This document shows positions 1 through 10,812 of a stretch of 64,000 bases of DNA, one piece after another. The position numbers were made by a program, and so were the translations under genes. The notes under the pieces are model-generated. The model searched no databases. It saw only the letters and a list, made by a program, of their open reading frames with translations, and was not told the DNA's origin. Source of the DNA: a virus. The stretch's first letter is position 1. Every line of letters begins with the position of its first letter. The stretch spans positions 1-64,000 of the IMG/VR virus record IMGVR_UViG_3300037225_000138. One strand, given 5' to 3'.

Positions 1-2
1 TA

Positions 3-899
3 AACAGGGTGCAGACCTTTAATCCTGATGGAACGTCTCAATTTACGCTTACAGATACTTTCCTGGGAGTAATGAGACCTATGGATGATAATTATGGTTG
101 TCAGCATCCTGACAGCATAATGGTAAATAACCGCAATCTTTATTATTGGGATAATAATGAAGGTGCTCTTATCCGTTCTGATCCTAATGGACAAAAAATA
201 TTATCCAGTCCGGAATATAAGATGTCGAGATGGTTTAAAGACCTTTTGAGATGGATACAGACCTCTGGTGGAAGTAGTGCATTACAGGTGAGGATAGGTG
301 CGAACAATGAGTATGAGGAGATATGGGTGACATTCCGTATGGGAGATGATGTACGGGGGCTTATATTCAGTGAGAAAGAGGGCAGGTTCATTTCAGAGAT
401 CAATCAAATCACGGAATCTTATATCCATTTGGGGAATTTCTTTGCACATTTGTATCGTCAAACACTTTGGATAATGAATATTGATGAAGGACAGGATTAT
501 CTTTCATGGGCAGGCACTCCCACGTATGCTGAAATAGAAGTTGTATCAAACATAGAGCCTACGAAGATCAAGGTATTTAATGCTATTGCTCTATTTGCGG
601 ATCATCTTTTACAGTCACTTGCAAAATATATTCATATACCTACTCAGGCATCAGAGAACAATACTCTCATGGAAAGCAATGCGCCAATATGGAATAAGAG
701 AGAGGGAGTATATTTTGGTCAGATAATGAGAGATGAGAACTCCCCAGGAACATTTGTTAGCGTATATGATGCAAAACTCAATGGCAGGCAGATGAGAGGA
801 AGATATTGTTATGTGAAATTTTACACTGATGAGCACAAAGAGAAGGTCAGAATAAATTCAGTGGTTATATTTTCAACACCAAGCGAAAGAAATGTTTAA
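3..899 (+). CDS. C-terminal part of a large tail/stabilization-type virion protein (5' end outside window)
   Basis: The reading frame is already open at the left edge, so this is the end of a longer protein; GTG at 9 is not a convincing start. The visible part has a run around residues 30-60 with PDSIMVNNRNLYYWD, then a short spacer and ILSSPEYKMS. I associate that pattern with the rear of the large stabilization/tail proteins of Bacteroidetes podoviruses (from memory). It ends 12 bases before the next virion gene. The gene truncated at the right edge of the window looks like the front of the same kind of protein, so the two may be one gene in a circular genome. Exact structural role is inferred. 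Confidence 0.6.
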   Translation, partial: NRVQTFNPDGTSQFTLTDTFLGVMRPMDDNYGCQHPDSIMVNNRNLYYWDNNEGALIRSDPNGQKILSSPEYKMSRWFKDLLRWIQTSGGSSALQVRIGANNEYEEIWVTFRMGDDVRGLIFSEKEGRFISEINQITESYIHLGNFFAHLYRQTLWIMNIDEGQDYLSWAGTPTYAEIEVVSNIEPTKIKVFNAIALFADHLLQSLAKYIHIPTQASENNTLMESNAPIWNKREGVYFGQIMRDENSPGTFVSVYDAKLNGRQMRGRYCYVKFYTDEHKEKVRINSVVIFSTPSERNV

Positions 900-911
900 T
901 ACTTAGAAACC

Positions 912-1598
912 ATGGACCCGATAACGTTAGCATCATTATTAAGTGGCATCCCCTCATTAATGAAAGGTATTTTTGGGATGAGCCAGATGAATAAGGCAAA
1001 GCAAATAGAGGAACAGAATCCCAGGCCTACGGCAACGGTAGCACCTGCCGTTAATCAGATGGTAGGATACACCAAAGGGCTTTCTATGGCTCCTCAAGCT
1101 CCTGGGAGTGAGATTTCACGCAATCAGATTGGTGGCGCAACGTCAGCAGGGATAAATGCAGCCACGCAGCTTGGTTCTGGTTCTGAGGCTTATGGTGCAG
1201 TTAATAAGATGGTGTCATCAGGACAAAATGCGCAGGCTGGACTTGCTCAGAATGACATTCAGAATCAGCAATCAGGACAAGGTCAACACATCAATAGTCT
1301 TGCTGCTCTGGGACAGGAACAGAACAGGGTATGGAACTATAATCAGGGTGACAAGTATGCACAGGCAGCACAGACAGCGTCAGCATTAAATACAGCAGGC
1401 CCTCAGAATGCATTTAGCGGTGCTTCAGGTATGTTTGGAGCAGCATCAGCATCACAGGCACCTGATTTTAACTCTGCAATAAATGCAATAAATGGAGGAG
1501 GTAGTAAAGGATATGGCGGAGATAAGAGTGGGGTCAACTTGGATGAAGTGATGGCAGCGATTAAGGCGTTAGGGAAAATAGGAACATCAGCACATTAA
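912..1598 (+). CDS. Small internal virion / DNA-ejection protein candidate
   Basis: A 228-residue protein rich in Ala, Gly, Gln, Ser and Asn. It has a short hydrophobic start (ITLASLLSGIPSLMKGIFGM) and a long low-complexity body with no catalytic motif. This composition, and its place just after a tail protein and just before two large internal-type proteins, resemble the small ejection protein of T7-like podoviruses. The start ATG follows the leader TAATACTTAGAAACC, which recurs exactly before the short gene at 32675. The family is not recognised with certainty; the role is inferred from composition and position. Confidence 0.5.
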   Translation: MDPITLASLLSGIPSLMKGIFGMSQMNKAKQIEEQNPRPTATVAPAVNQMVGYTKGLSMAPQAPGSEISRNQIGGATSAGINAATQLGSGSEAYGAVNKMVSSGQNAQAGLAQNDIQNQQSGQGQHINSLAALGQEQNRVWNYNQGDKYAQAAQTASALNTAGPQNAFSGASGMFGAASASQAPDFNSAINAINGGGSKGYGGDKSGVNLDEVMAAIKALGKIGTSAH

Positions 1599-1609
1599 AA
1601 TAAAATATC

Positions 1610-2914
1610 ATGGCAGGCAAGATAGATCCCGGTTTTCAAGGAGCACCCGTCTTAAAAGATGAGTTCAATCCTGTTGAGATGGTTCAGGGTCTCAAAGACA
1701 AACAATTTGCGATTCAGAAAGCATTGTATGAGCAAAAACAGGCCGGTAACACTAAATATCTCAATGATCTTCCTGTTGAATTGAAGGGATGGGAAGATAA
1801 GGCAGGATTTGCCGAACTCCAGGCAAGGAATAATAAGGCTTATGAAACAGCCTTGCAATTTATGAAAAAAGGTGCCAATCTTAATAATCCCAAGAGTGAT
1901 GCCGAGATAACACTATACAAGAACCTTAATGACTTTCATGCACAGACAAAGCAATTAGCTGATCAATGGAATCAGCAAAAACAGGTTTACGATCAGATTC
2001 AGTCCGCGATGGGGAAAGATAATGAACTGCCGGAGGGAGAGCAGAGGATAGACCATGATGCAACACAAAAGAACCTTATGGATGTTTTAAATGGACGTAC
2101 CATAAGTGACAGGGCAGGATTATTGCAGGATGCTATCGTGATGAGGCCACAGCGAGGTGATGTAGATAAGTTCATCGCTAACATAGGCAAGAATGCTCCA
2201 AAATTGGATGTTGAATCACATCCTATTACTGATGCGCAGGGGAATGTCCATAATATCACTACCGAGGTTCAGGACCCGAAGAAAGAACAACAGATAGTTA
2301 AATACTACAGAGATCAATATAGATACGCGGATAAGGCTACCAAGGCCTATATCCACGAACAAGGACAGCAGAACAAAGATAATGAACCGGCAGGATGGGA
2401 TGATACGGATAGGTTTGTCTCTATGGCTTATCCTAATTACAAGCAGAGATTCCTTGATAAAGAATCAAGTAAAGGAGGCGACATGCAGATTAATTTCGGA
2501 GGTCATAAGTTAAAAATGTCTCCAGGAGAAAAGACTGATAACCCGCATGAATATGGGGGGAAAATATATACAGGGATTTATGATTTCAATTCACATCCGA
2601 CACTTACTGTTAATGTTGGCGCACCGGGGACTATGGGAGTGATGTCAGGTAAACAGAGACCTGTTGAGAACGGCAATGATGTTGATGCAAAATTAATGTC
2701 TTATGACCCAGATAGCGACAAGTTCATCTTTAGGGCGGTTAATCCTGCAGAGGCTACTCAAGTCTTTAAAACAGAGACTTTCATAGTCCCAAGATCATCT
2801 CTTAATGTGAATGACTATAATGCTCTTCCGATAATGAAAGATGGCAAACAGGTAACGATAGGAGATATTGTAGGAAAAGAAAATTCGGCTAAAAGTGGAA
2901 TATCATGGAAATAA
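1610..2914 (+). CDS. Internal virion protein candidate, mostly helical
   Basis: A 434-residue hydrophilic protein. Residues 20-160 are rich in Lys, Gln, Glu and Ala and probably helical; the rear half is more mixed. No enzyme motif is visible. It lies between the small Ala/Gln-rich protein and the giant ejection protein, and its last ten bases overlap the start of the latter, so the pair is probably translationally coupled. By position it would be the middle member of a three-protein ejection set. I do not recognise the family. Confidence 0.5.
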   Translation: MAGKIDPGFQGAPVLKDEFNPVEMVQGLKDKQFAIQKALYEQKQAGNTKYLNDLPVELKGWEDKAGFAELQARNNKAYETALQFMKKGANLNNPKSDAEITLYKNLNDFHAQTKQLADQWNQQKQVYDQIQSAMGKDNELPEGEQRIDHDATQKNLMDVLNGRTISDRAGLLQDAIVMRPQRGDVDKFIANIGKNAPKLDVESHPITDAQGNVHNITTEVQDPKKEQQIVKYYRDQYRYADKATKAYIHEQGQQNKDNEPAGWDDTDRFVSMAYPNYKQRFLDKESSKGGDMQINFGGHKLKMSPGEKTDNPHEYGGKIYTGIYDFNSHPTLTVNVGAPGTMGVMSGKQRPVENGNDVDAKLMSYDPDSDKFIFRAVNPAEATQVFKTETFIVPRSSLNVNDYNALPIMKDGKQVTIGDIVGKENSAKSGISWK

Positions 2915-5900
2915 CGAAAGACAATACCAATCTCCAGAAATATTACGAATATCTCAAAGGAGTCAAGGCTGATGTTCCTCCTACCTTTGATTCCTTTCAG
3001 AAAACTCTTTCTGATGGGGCGAGCGCAAAGAAGTATTATGACTATCTCAAGGCGAATAAGTTCGATGCTCCTGATACTTTCGATAGTTTTTCCAAGACTC
3101 TCGGATTAAAAAAAAAAGATGCTACCGACTATGGATTGCCTACGCACGAAGCCTTCGCAGGCGTTTTATCGAAAGTTGCAGGTGATATACCAAAGATTGA
3201 GGCATCGGATAAAGGTGTAAAGAAAGCACCACAAGATCAGGCACAGCCAGACGAACCGATTCAATATCCTCATTGGACAAATGTATCTAAAGCATTGGGG
3301 ATACCACTTCCTGAGACTGACGTTAATCCTACAACCATAGGCGAACCCGAAACAATAGGTGGTAAAAAACCAATCCCTTCATTAAAAGAAATGGAACAGG
3401 GAAGTCTGGGAGGTGAAAATGTTCAGCCGACAAGCAAGCCCGAAGATAGGTTCATCATGGACAAAATACCGTCCAAGCCTCCGTCAACTTATAAATCATC
3501 TTATCTGGATGCTGTTTCAAGAGGCATTTTCAAAGGAACTGCCAATCTTATCCGGAATATAGGTTATCTTACCGTTGATCTCCCGCAACAATTAAAGACT
3601 ACTGGCACGGAGACGATGGTTAAGGCAGCAGCAAAAATTTCAGGCATCAACTCTGATACAACTAAGAAATATGCCGGCAAGATTGCAGAGGCTATTAATA
3701 ATGGGCTCTATGGAGGTAACACCGCATCATTGGAAAAGGAAGGATATGAGAAGGCTGCAGATTTCCTTGATAAAACGTTAACCTCAATATTAAAAGCCAC
3801 TCCCGAAGATAAAAGGGGATTCGGAAAGGCCTTGGAAGGTACGGGTGAGTTCCTCCCTGATTTGATCTCTATGGCAGCAGTGCCGGAAGCCAAAGCACCT
3901 TTATTAGTGGAATATGGATTACAGGGCATGTTAAAAATGCTTGAATATTTTGGAGTGAAAAGTTATGTAGAGGGAATGAGGGAAGGGAAACCCGTTGGAG
4001 AGAATGTCATTCAGAGCGCAGAATCAACAGCACAGGCTATGGCCTACAATAGTATTGGCGTGTGGTCAGGAGAGATGGGGCAGATTGCTAAGAGCATGGG
4101 TGCAGGAGTATGGACATCAGAAGCAACAAAGTTATTTGCCAATTCACTCGGATTTGCAGGGATAGGCAAGCCGGAAGATGTCTTACAGAACCTATCTATG
4201 GGTGTGGCATTTTATGGACTAAGCGCCCCGGAAGTGCTTAAAGAGATGGTCAATAAGAGGGCTATGCTTGGTTATATGACTGCCACAAATAACAATATTC
4301 GCATGGTATCGGAGATGAATGTTGATCCTTTCAAAGCAAGGGAAGAATCATTCCGGTTATCCGTGCAGGCAGAGAATGAGACCGATCCTGCAAAGAAAGC
4401 AGAATTACTTCATCAGAAGACAATAGTGGATAATACTATTGACATCCATTCTGTAACCAATAACATTCTTAAAAATCCTGATGGTTTTATAAAGAGTATT
4501 CAGGATAATGATTTATTGTCTGCCAGGGAGAAGAAGATATGGACTAACAAGATTCGCACTACGATAGAGGAAACAGACCCCAGAAAGAAGGAAGCAGCAC
4601 CCGTGGTGGAGAACATTGACCAGATGCAAAAGGAGCTTAATGACGCTAAAAACGATGAAAATGCGAATCCTACGGAGAAAGAGGCTAAAGTAAATGGATT
4701 ACAGAAGAAGATTAATGAGGAAAAGGGTAAGGCAGAGAAAATCTTTGGCAAGTCCGTGGATGAGTATAATGAGTTAAGCCCGGAGAATAAACAGAGGGAT
4801 ATTGAGCAGATAGCCAAAGAAACTGCCGACAAAGCACAGAAAGAGGTAGAGGCAAAACAAGTTGAGGAAACCAAAAAGGCTGAGGAAGAGAAGGCCAATA
4901 TCCCAGCTAAGGAAGAATGGGAATCATGGGATAAGAAAGCCCGGGATGAGAAAGCAAAGAGTCTCTTGCCCACATCGGGGCAGAAAGCGCTTAATGAAAA
5001 GCAGAAGGAAAAACTGTATTCCGACATCAAGAAATGGGATGAGAGGAATAAGGTGCAGAAATCCGAAGTCAAAGGAGAAGAATCTCCTCTTCAAAAACGG
5101 ATGAGGGAAGCCAAAGAAGAGGCCGTATCAAAAGTTGATTACCAGGGATTTTTAAATGATATTAATAAACAAGTCAAAGAACCAGCCACGAAAGAAGAGA
5201 AGGCTGACTTGATGGGACGGATTGAAAAGACAGTTGAAAAGGCAGGCTATAAGTTTGAAGTTGATCCTGACGAAGATCCTGATTTTAGTTCTGTCAACAT
5301 ATCTTTTGAGGGGGAAGATGTTGAACCCGAACAATTGCCTCCGGTGATGCAAAAAATCTTCGACAATTACGCAAAACTAATGCATGAGTCGCATGAAAAT
5401 GCGATAGAAGCCAAACCTGAACTTAAACTTGGAGAGAATAATTTTGCAAACAGAGATGAGTTATTCGCACACCTTGAGAAAAATGCCGTAGATGAAAACG
5501 GAGAATTAAATAAGACATGGTTTGATCGGGAGTTGGATGCATGGCCTAATATCGAAACAGTAAAAGCAATTAATGAATGGACAGTTGATAAAAAAGCAGA
5601 GATAAAGGCCAAGGCTGAGGCAGCCAAACCAAAAGAAGAAATTCCTACACCGATAAAAGAGAAAGAGGAAAGGACTCTCACGATAAGGAAAAAACGATCT
5701 GCAGCATTTAAACCCGGTAGCCGGACATACAAAGCAGTTACTCAACCGACCAATAACTTCGATGAAGCAGCATTGCAATTCTTTGTAAGTGGAGGAAGGT
5801 TAAAAATAGATGATTTCATTGCACACACAGGATATACAAAGGGTGGCGCAGAATATAAAAAATACTTCCAGCTATTATCCAATAAAGGGACAAGACTTGA

Positions 5901-8900
5901 TGTGTTCCATGAAGCCGTTCCTGAGAGTTTTGGCATGGAAGATAAGGGTGCTATGGATATGACTAATGCTGTCATTGATTTAATGAAATCATATCCCTCA
6001 AGGGGCAAGATGCTTGATGAACTTGAACGCAGGCAGCAAGAACCGATGCAATACGAACCTACCGAAGAGGAGATACAGTATGAAAGAGATCAACTTCTAA
6101 AATCGAATAAGGATCTTGACAATTACGATATAAGTGAATATGAACAAGCATTTGCAGATGGAAAACTTAATAAAAACGACTATGAAGAACTTAAAAAATG
6201 GCTCGGAGAAGATGAGCAAAGAAGGACAGAACAACAAAATCTCGATTCTGAATTATATGGCAAAGAAGAGGGCTCAGGTAAAGGGGAACATGAAAAGAAA
6301 CCTCTCAGAACTGCAGGGACTAATGAAGAAAAGCCAAGCGTAAGGCTTTGGAAGAATGAGAAGGATACCCCTGAGAGTGTCAGGGCAAGGTTTGGAGTAG
6401 CAGATCAGGAGTTCACCCCTGAAGATGTAGATAACATTCCCAGCACCCCTCTATGGAAGCAGAATGGGCGCAATGTCATTGGCGTTGATGATAGTTACAT
6501 GAAAACTCATTTTTATTCTAATTGGACAGAAGGAGGCAACAGTGCGGTATATCCGGAATGGAATCCTCATGGAGATATTCATGTAGCCAATAATGTTGAT
6601 GACGAGTATAAACCATTTGTCGCAGCACATGAGATATGGGAGGAATATAAGGTAGAGAAAAAAGGATTACTGTATTCATCCGCACAGGGATCGGCACACG
6701 AACAGTCAAATAAGATGGAGATACCTCTGAGGCGATTCTATGATGAGAAACTAAAGCCAAATGGAGGCAAGGTATTATCTATTAATGTCACCGATGAAGG
6801 ATTCAACTTCAAGTATAAAGAGACTGCCGATGGACCGGAGAAAGAGGCGACTATGTTCCCCGATGGGCACATGGAAGATGGTAAGCATGGAAATGATTTA
6901 GGAACTGAAATTGAAAACAAACCGAACAAAAATATTTCAGTAAGGGATTTGAGTAATAAAACCGTTCCTGAATTAGATAACCTTGTTACTCAACTTGAAT
7001 CTGGGATGAAGGATATTTTAGATCAGGGAGATACTAAGCGTGCTGAAAAATTAAATGAACTTATTGGGAAGGTTATAGATGCCCGTAACGAAAGAAAAAC
7101 TATAAATGAAAAACCTAACAAACCAAATCCTCCTACTGGCAAAGGAGAAGAAAATAAGTTACCAGGAAGCGCAGAGACAGGTAAGGGCCCAGTTGCTTCA
7201 AAAGGTGAGGAGAAACCTAATAAGTACACCCCAGAGCAACAAAAAGCCGTAGATGCCATAAACAAGGACTATGAGACACAGATAGCAGAAAAAGAAGCCA
7301 TAATCCCGAAAGCAGAGGAGGACATGCGTAAAGCCTTATTAGAGGCAGATAAGCGTAATGGATTGTTTGGTGACACTAAACCACTCGAGCCGGATGAAAT
7401 CATCAAGAGAGAGGATCAGGGCTTCAAATACGATGAAGAAACACGCAATGCAGTTAAGAAACCTTTTGAGGAGAAGATTGCTGAAGCCAAAAAGGATATT
7501 GCCAGTCTGAAAAAAGAGCAAAAATCCAAGATTGGAGAAGTGGAGAAACAAACTTCATTATTTCCCGCAGAAGAAAAACCTACTGAGAAGCCTGAAATAA
7601 AACAAGGGATAGAGTTCAAAGGCAAAACCTATACTGATGTGGATGAGGTACAGGATGCTTTCGATAAAGGAGAATTAACTTTTGAAGAGCAGAAACCCCT
7701 TATTGAGAAAGTCAGGAAATTTGAAGATGATCTTAAAAAAGGAGCTCAGGAGCAGGCAAAGAACATAGGTAAAAGACTTGGTTCCACCGCAGATGAGGCA
7801 GAGATTAATTTGAAAAAGAGTGCTGATGACAAGAACACGCTTTTTATGAAGTTTCTTCCTAATTTCGGGATAAGCAAAGGGAATACCGTTCTTTGGAAGA
7901 ACGTGTTTATGCCACTCAGGGATAATTTAAGTAATTGGGTTGCAGGTAAGATGCAGGCAGGGCTTCAATCGCAAAACAATGCTCTACGATGGTTGGCAAA
8001 GGCCGGAGAGATGTCTTATCGTGGACTTGCACGAACACAGGCAGAGACTTTTGGCAAGAAAGGTCAGATGGGAGAACTGGAGATGAGAGGCACCACAGGT
8101 ATCTATGCAACGAATGAAAGCAATGATGTACTGAATAAACTCCGTGCCATAGTAGGGGGCGATCACGAATCATGGGAAAGAGCACGGAACGCATTGGATC
8201 CGGAAATATCAGCAACACCATTGAAATATGGAGATTTAAGTGTTCCTGAAAAGAATCTCTATTGGGCAGTAAGGGATTGGAATACATGGGTACATGAGAC
8301 GACCTATGCTTTAGACTTGATTGATGCTAAAACATATCTGAAGTTTAAAGACCCACATACCGGAGAGGTATTATATCTCGGCAGGGCTTATGACACTCAT
8401 ATAACCATGCCCGATGATAATGAGATAAAAGCATTCATAGGTAAGGGTGCGAATACTATCAGCGCAGACATATATAAGATGCGTCAGGAAGTGGATGAGT
8501 GGAAACAGGCTCATGCCATCAAAGACCCTACATATCTGACTGCACTTAGAGTAAGGCAGACCATTCAAAATAAAGCTATCAAAGAATACATGGATGGTAT
8601 AATTGCAGATCATCCAGAATTTGTCAGGGATATTAAGCCGGGGGAAGCAATTCCAAAGGGATTCACTCAGTTAAGCCGGGCTCGTAGTTGGGGACCACTA
8701 AGAGGTAAGGCTGTGGCACAGCATATTATCGAGGACTTTACAGGATTCCATTATGCAAATCACATGGCGAATAGTATCTATGACGGATTGAAGTTATGGA
8801 ACCGGCAGAAACTAAATCAGTTTTACAGAGCATGGAGGACAACGCTTAATCCTTTCGTACAGACAGGAAACTACACAGGTTCACATTTCTTTGGTGCCAT

Positions 8901-10668
8901 TAATGGATTTAACCCCTTGGAGATACTTGCCAGAAAAGGAGATTGGAAAAAAGAAGCAAAAGCAAGGACACCTTTATATAAGGCAGTGGAGAGATCGGGT
9001 GTTCTCTTGGAGTCCGGTGTCACAGGTGAGAAAATACCTGATTTTGCCAAAAAGACAAATATCTATAAAACGCTTACCGGAGATCAGACCACAATAGATA
9101 AGGCAAGGGACTTATTTAACCGGGGGCAGAAACTCGCAGGGGAGAACTACATCAACGTGGAGAATAATGTCAAGGGTGCTGCTTATATGATCTGCAGAGA
9201 CCAGGGATTAACTCACGAACAAGCTATCCGGAGGGTTTATGACTCATTCCGTAACTATGCTCACATAGGAAAGATATGGGATGTAGCAGCTAAAGTACCG
9301 CTTGTAGGGCCTACATTTATCAAGTTCCAAGCCGATATGCAGAGGATAATGCTTAATGGGATCACGATGAATCCACTTACCACAATAGGTAATTTTGCAT
9401 TGATAAGTGCAGTAGGAACGTTATTTGCTGCCATGTCGGGGGAGTCAAAGGAGGAACAGGATATAAGAGAACACCGGAAGGGAATACCGTCTATTCCTCT
9501 GCCATTCAAGACATCAATACCATTAAGTTTCAAGATAGGTAAGTCTGAGATTAACCTTGCAAGATATCTTACTCCGTGGTATGCTTATCAGAGTGAGGAT
9601 AACGCACAGGATATTTCCGACATGAGTAAGTTCTTGCCATTTGAAATTAAGAAGTTCGATAGTCCTCTCGAGGGAGAAAAGAAATATGGGCTTGGTTTTG
9701 GCGATGCCACATGGGGATGGATAGGATCTGTCCTTGCAGATAGGGATTTCCGTGGCATGTCAATACAGAATCCCTCAGCGAACAAATATCATAACCCTAA
9801 TCCCACTACCGAGGAACGCATTATGAACGTTCTGAACTATGTAGGAAGAAGTCAGGTGCCATTCTGGAGGTCAGGACAGGACATATATGATGGAGTGACG
9901 GGTAAGTTGGATTTCTATGGTAGAAAAAGAACATGGGAGCAGGCAATACTTAATAATGTCGTAAAGATTCAACAATTTGATAAGCCTGAACTCAAATCGT
10001 ACATGGAACGCAATATAACCTATCTCACAGGGAAATTTGCCGATTTGTCAAAACGTATGGGTGATGCTAATTCTGAGTTCCTGAGAGAAGTAAACAGGGC
10101 ACAGGAGCAAGGTGTCTCTGATGAGGTATTGTCAAACATATATAAGTCTGCAGACAAAACAAGGTCAGGAAGGTTACAGAAGTCATTGGATGAGCAGGTA
10201 CCAGTGATGAAGGAACTCGAAAGACTTACTAATGTATATAAGAACTGGCACCCAGACGATCCATTCATCCAGGAGAACTATAAGCAGATAGAGGAGGGTA
10301 AGAGCCGAAGGTTTAATGTTATGGACAACATTGACCTGCAGAAAAACTATCCACAGGAATTTAATCTTCTCAAGTCAAATGGACTCCTCAAAGAGCCGAT
10401 AATACCTAAGTATTACATGGGAGAGGAAGTCACAGACGATGAGAAAAAAGAATATGCCAATGTTTATTGGAGAGAGTATCTGCAAAATCTCGATTCATTC
10501 GTAGGTCTTACTAAGGAGCAGTTTGAGGAAGCCAAGAAACAAACCGTAGATCAGGGCATGTCGATTACTTCAGAAGGGCCACGAACGCAAACCATATTGC
10601 AGATACAGGCATCAGAATCCGCTCGTATTGCTTCGCAATGGGCAAAAATGATGTTCCGTTCAAAATAA
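2905..10668 (+). CDS. Giant internal virion / ejection protein (2587 aa), polyvalent type
   Basis: The N-terminus has two near-copies of one motif (YYEYLK...PPTFDSFQKTL at about residues 12-38 and YYDYLK...PDTFDSFSKTL at about 44-68), likely a repeated packing or anchoring module. Residues roughly 550-1000 are very rich in Lys and Glu and probably coiled coil. Around residue 1242 there is HEIWEE followed some 20 residues later by AHEQSNKME, a His/Glu pattern like zincin metallopeptidases but not confirmed as one. The C-terminal third (about 1650-2200) is better conserved-looking, with RTTLNPFVQTGNYTG. Large multi-domain proteins of this sort are delivered into the host by short-tailed phages. 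No RNA polymerase DxDxD motif was seen. A terminator follows immediately. Confidence 0.65.
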   Translation: MEITKDNTNLQKYYEYLKGVKADVPPTFDSFQKTLSDGASAKKYYDYLKANKFDAPDTFDSFSKTLGLKKKDATDYGLPTHEAFAGVLSKVAGDIPKIEASDKGVKKAPQDQAQPDEPIQYPHWTNVSKALGIPLPETDVNPTTIGEPETIGGKKPIPSLKEMEQGSLGGENVQPTSKPEDRFIMDKIPSKPPSTYKSSYLDAVSRGIFKGTANLIRNIGYLTVDLPQQLKTTGTETMVKAAAKISGINSDTTKKYAGKIAEAINNGLYGGNTASLEKEGYEKAADFLDKTLTSILKATPEDKRGFGKALEGTGEFLPDLISMAAVPEAKAPLLVEYGLQGMLKMLEYFGVKSYVEGMREGKPVGENVIQSAESTAQAMAYNSIGVWSGEMGQIAKSMGAGVWTSEATKLFANSLGFAGIGKPEDVLQNLSMGVAFYGLSAPEVLKEMVNKRAMLGYMTATNNNIRMVSEMNVDPFKAREESFRLSVQAENETDPAKKAELLHQKTIVDNTIDIHSVTNNILKNPDGFIKSIQDNDLLSAREKKIWTNKIRTTIEETDPRKKEAAPVVENIDQMQKELNDAKNDENANPTEKEAKVNGLQKKINEEKGKAEKIFGKSVDEYNELSPENKQRDIEQIAKETADKAQKEVEAKQVEETKKAEEEKANIPAKEEWESWDKKARDEKAKSLLPTSGQKALNEKQKEKLYSDIKKWDERNKVQKSEVKGEESPLQKRMREAKEEAVSKVDYQGFLNDINKQVKEPATKEEKADLMGRIEKTVEKAGYKFEVDPDEDPDFSSVNISFEGEDVEPEQLPPVMQKIFDNYAKLMHESHENAIEAKPELKLGENNFANRDELFAHLEKNAVDENGELNKTWFDRELDAWPNIETVKAINEWTVDKKAEIKAKAEAAKPKEEIPTPIKEKEERTLTIRKKRSAAFKPGSRTYKAVTQPTNNFDEAALQFFVSGGRLKIDDFIAHTGYTKGGAEYKKYFQLLSNKGTRLDVFHEAVPESFGMEDKGAMDMTNAVIDLMKSYPSRGKMLDELERRQQEPMQYEPTEEEIQYERDQLLKSNKDLDNYDISEYEQAFADGKLNKNDYEELKKWLGEDEQRRTEQQNLDSELYGKEEGSGKGEHEKKPLRTAGTNEEKPSVRLWKNEKDTPESVRARFGVADQEFTPEDVDNIPSTPLWKQNGRNVIGVDDSYMKTHFYSNWTEGGNSAVYPEWNPHGDIHVANNVDDEYKPFVAAHEIWEEYKVEKKGLLYSSAQGSAHEQSNKMEIPLRRFYDEKLKPNGGKVLSINVTDEGFNFKYKETADGPEKEATMFPDGHMEDGKHGNDLGTEIENKPNKNISVRDLSNKTVPELDNLVTQLESGMKDILDQGDTKRAEKLNELIGKVIDARNERKTINEKPNKPNPPTGKGEENKLPGSAETGKGPVASKGEEKPNKYTPEQQKAVDAINKDYETQIAEKEAIIPKAEEDMRKALLEADKRNGLFGDTKPLEPDEIIKREDQGFKYDEETRNAVKKPFEEKIAEAKKDIASLKKEQKSKIGEVEKQTSLFPAEEKPTEKPEIKQGIEFKGKTYTDVDEVQDAFDKGELTFEEQKPLIEKVRKFEDDLKKGAQEQAKNIGKRLGSTADEAEINLKKSADDKNTLFMKFLPNFGISKGNTVLWKNVFMPLRDNLSNWVAGKMQAGLQSQNNALRWLAKAGEMSYRGLARTQAETFGKKGQMGELEMRGTTGIYATNESNDVLNKLRAIVGGDHESWERARNALDPEISATPLKYGDLSVPEKNLYWAVRDWNTWVHETTYALDLIDAKTYLKFKDPHTGEVLYLGRAYDTHITMPDDNEIKAFIGKGANTISADIYKMRQEVDEWKQAHAIKDPTYLTALRVRQTIQNKAIKEYMDGIIADHPEFVRDIKPGEAIPKGFTQLSRARSWGPLRGKAVAQHIIEDFTGFHYANHMANSIYDGLKLWNRQKLNQFYRAWRTTLNPFVQTGNYTGSHFFGAINGFNPLEILARKGDWKKEAKARTPLYKAVERSGVLLESGVTGEKIPDFAKKTNIYKTLTGDQTTIDKARDLFNRGQKLAGENYINVENNVKGAAYMICRDQGLTHEQAIRRVYDSFRNYAHIGKIWDVAAKVPLVGPTFIKFQADMQRIMLNGITMNPLTTIGNFALISAVGTLFAAMSGESKEEQDIREHRKGIPSIPLPFKTSIPLSFKIGKSEINLARYLTPWYAYQSEDNAQDISDMSKFLPFEIKKFDSPLEGEKKYGLGFGDATWGWIGSVLADRDFRGMSIQNPSANKYHNPNPTTEERIMNVLNYVGRSQVPFWRSGQDIYDGVTGKLDFYGRKRTWEQAILNNVVKIQQFDKPELKSYMERNITYLTGKFADLSKRMGDANSEFLREVNRAQEQGVSDEVLSNIYKSADKTRSGRLQKSLDEQVPVMKELERLTNVYKNWHPDDPFIQENYKQIEEGKSRRFNVMDNIDLQKNYPQEFNLLKSNGLLKEPIIPKYYMGEEVTDDEKKEYANVYWREYLQNLDSFVGLTKEQFEEAKKQTVDQGMSITSEGPRTQTILQIQASESARIASQWAKMMFRSK

Positions 10669-10691
10669 TTAAATCTCACGTATCGTCATAC

Positions 10692-10729
10692 AAATAAGGG
10701 GATGCCGTAATGGTTTCTCCTTATTTTTT
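10692..10729 (+). terminator. Rho-independent terminator after the ejection-protein gene
   Basis: An 11-bp stem (AAATAAGGGGA with TCTCCTTATTT, one G-T wobble) and a 13-base loop run into TTTTTTG, 23 bases after the giant gene's stop. It separates the virion operon from the early block. Confidence 0.85.
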
Positions 10730-10758
10730 GAATAGCACAAACAAATATTGTAAAAAGA

Positions 10759-10790
10759 TTTGTTTATAAGCAAAAGTGTTTATATCTTTG
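10759..10790 (+). promoter_or_regulatory. Bacteroidetes-type promoter for the replication block
   Basis: TTTG (10759-10762), a 20-base spacer and TATCTTTG (10783-10790) match the -33/-7 consensus TTTG / TAnnTTTG of the Bacteroidetes primary sigma factor. It lies just past a terminator and 22 bases before the first early gene, with no other gene between. Confidence 0.8.
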
Positions 10791-10812
10791 TTTCGTTAAA
10801 TTTAATTATGAC

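Noticed and set aside
4500-5778. Long minus-strand frames within the giant gene
   Set aside because: They are shadows of Lys/Glu-rich coding sequence, with Phe/Ser-rich translations and no start signals.
2905-10668. Virion RNA polymerase as in crAss-like phages
   Set aside because: No DxDxD-type catalytic motif was seen in the giant protein.
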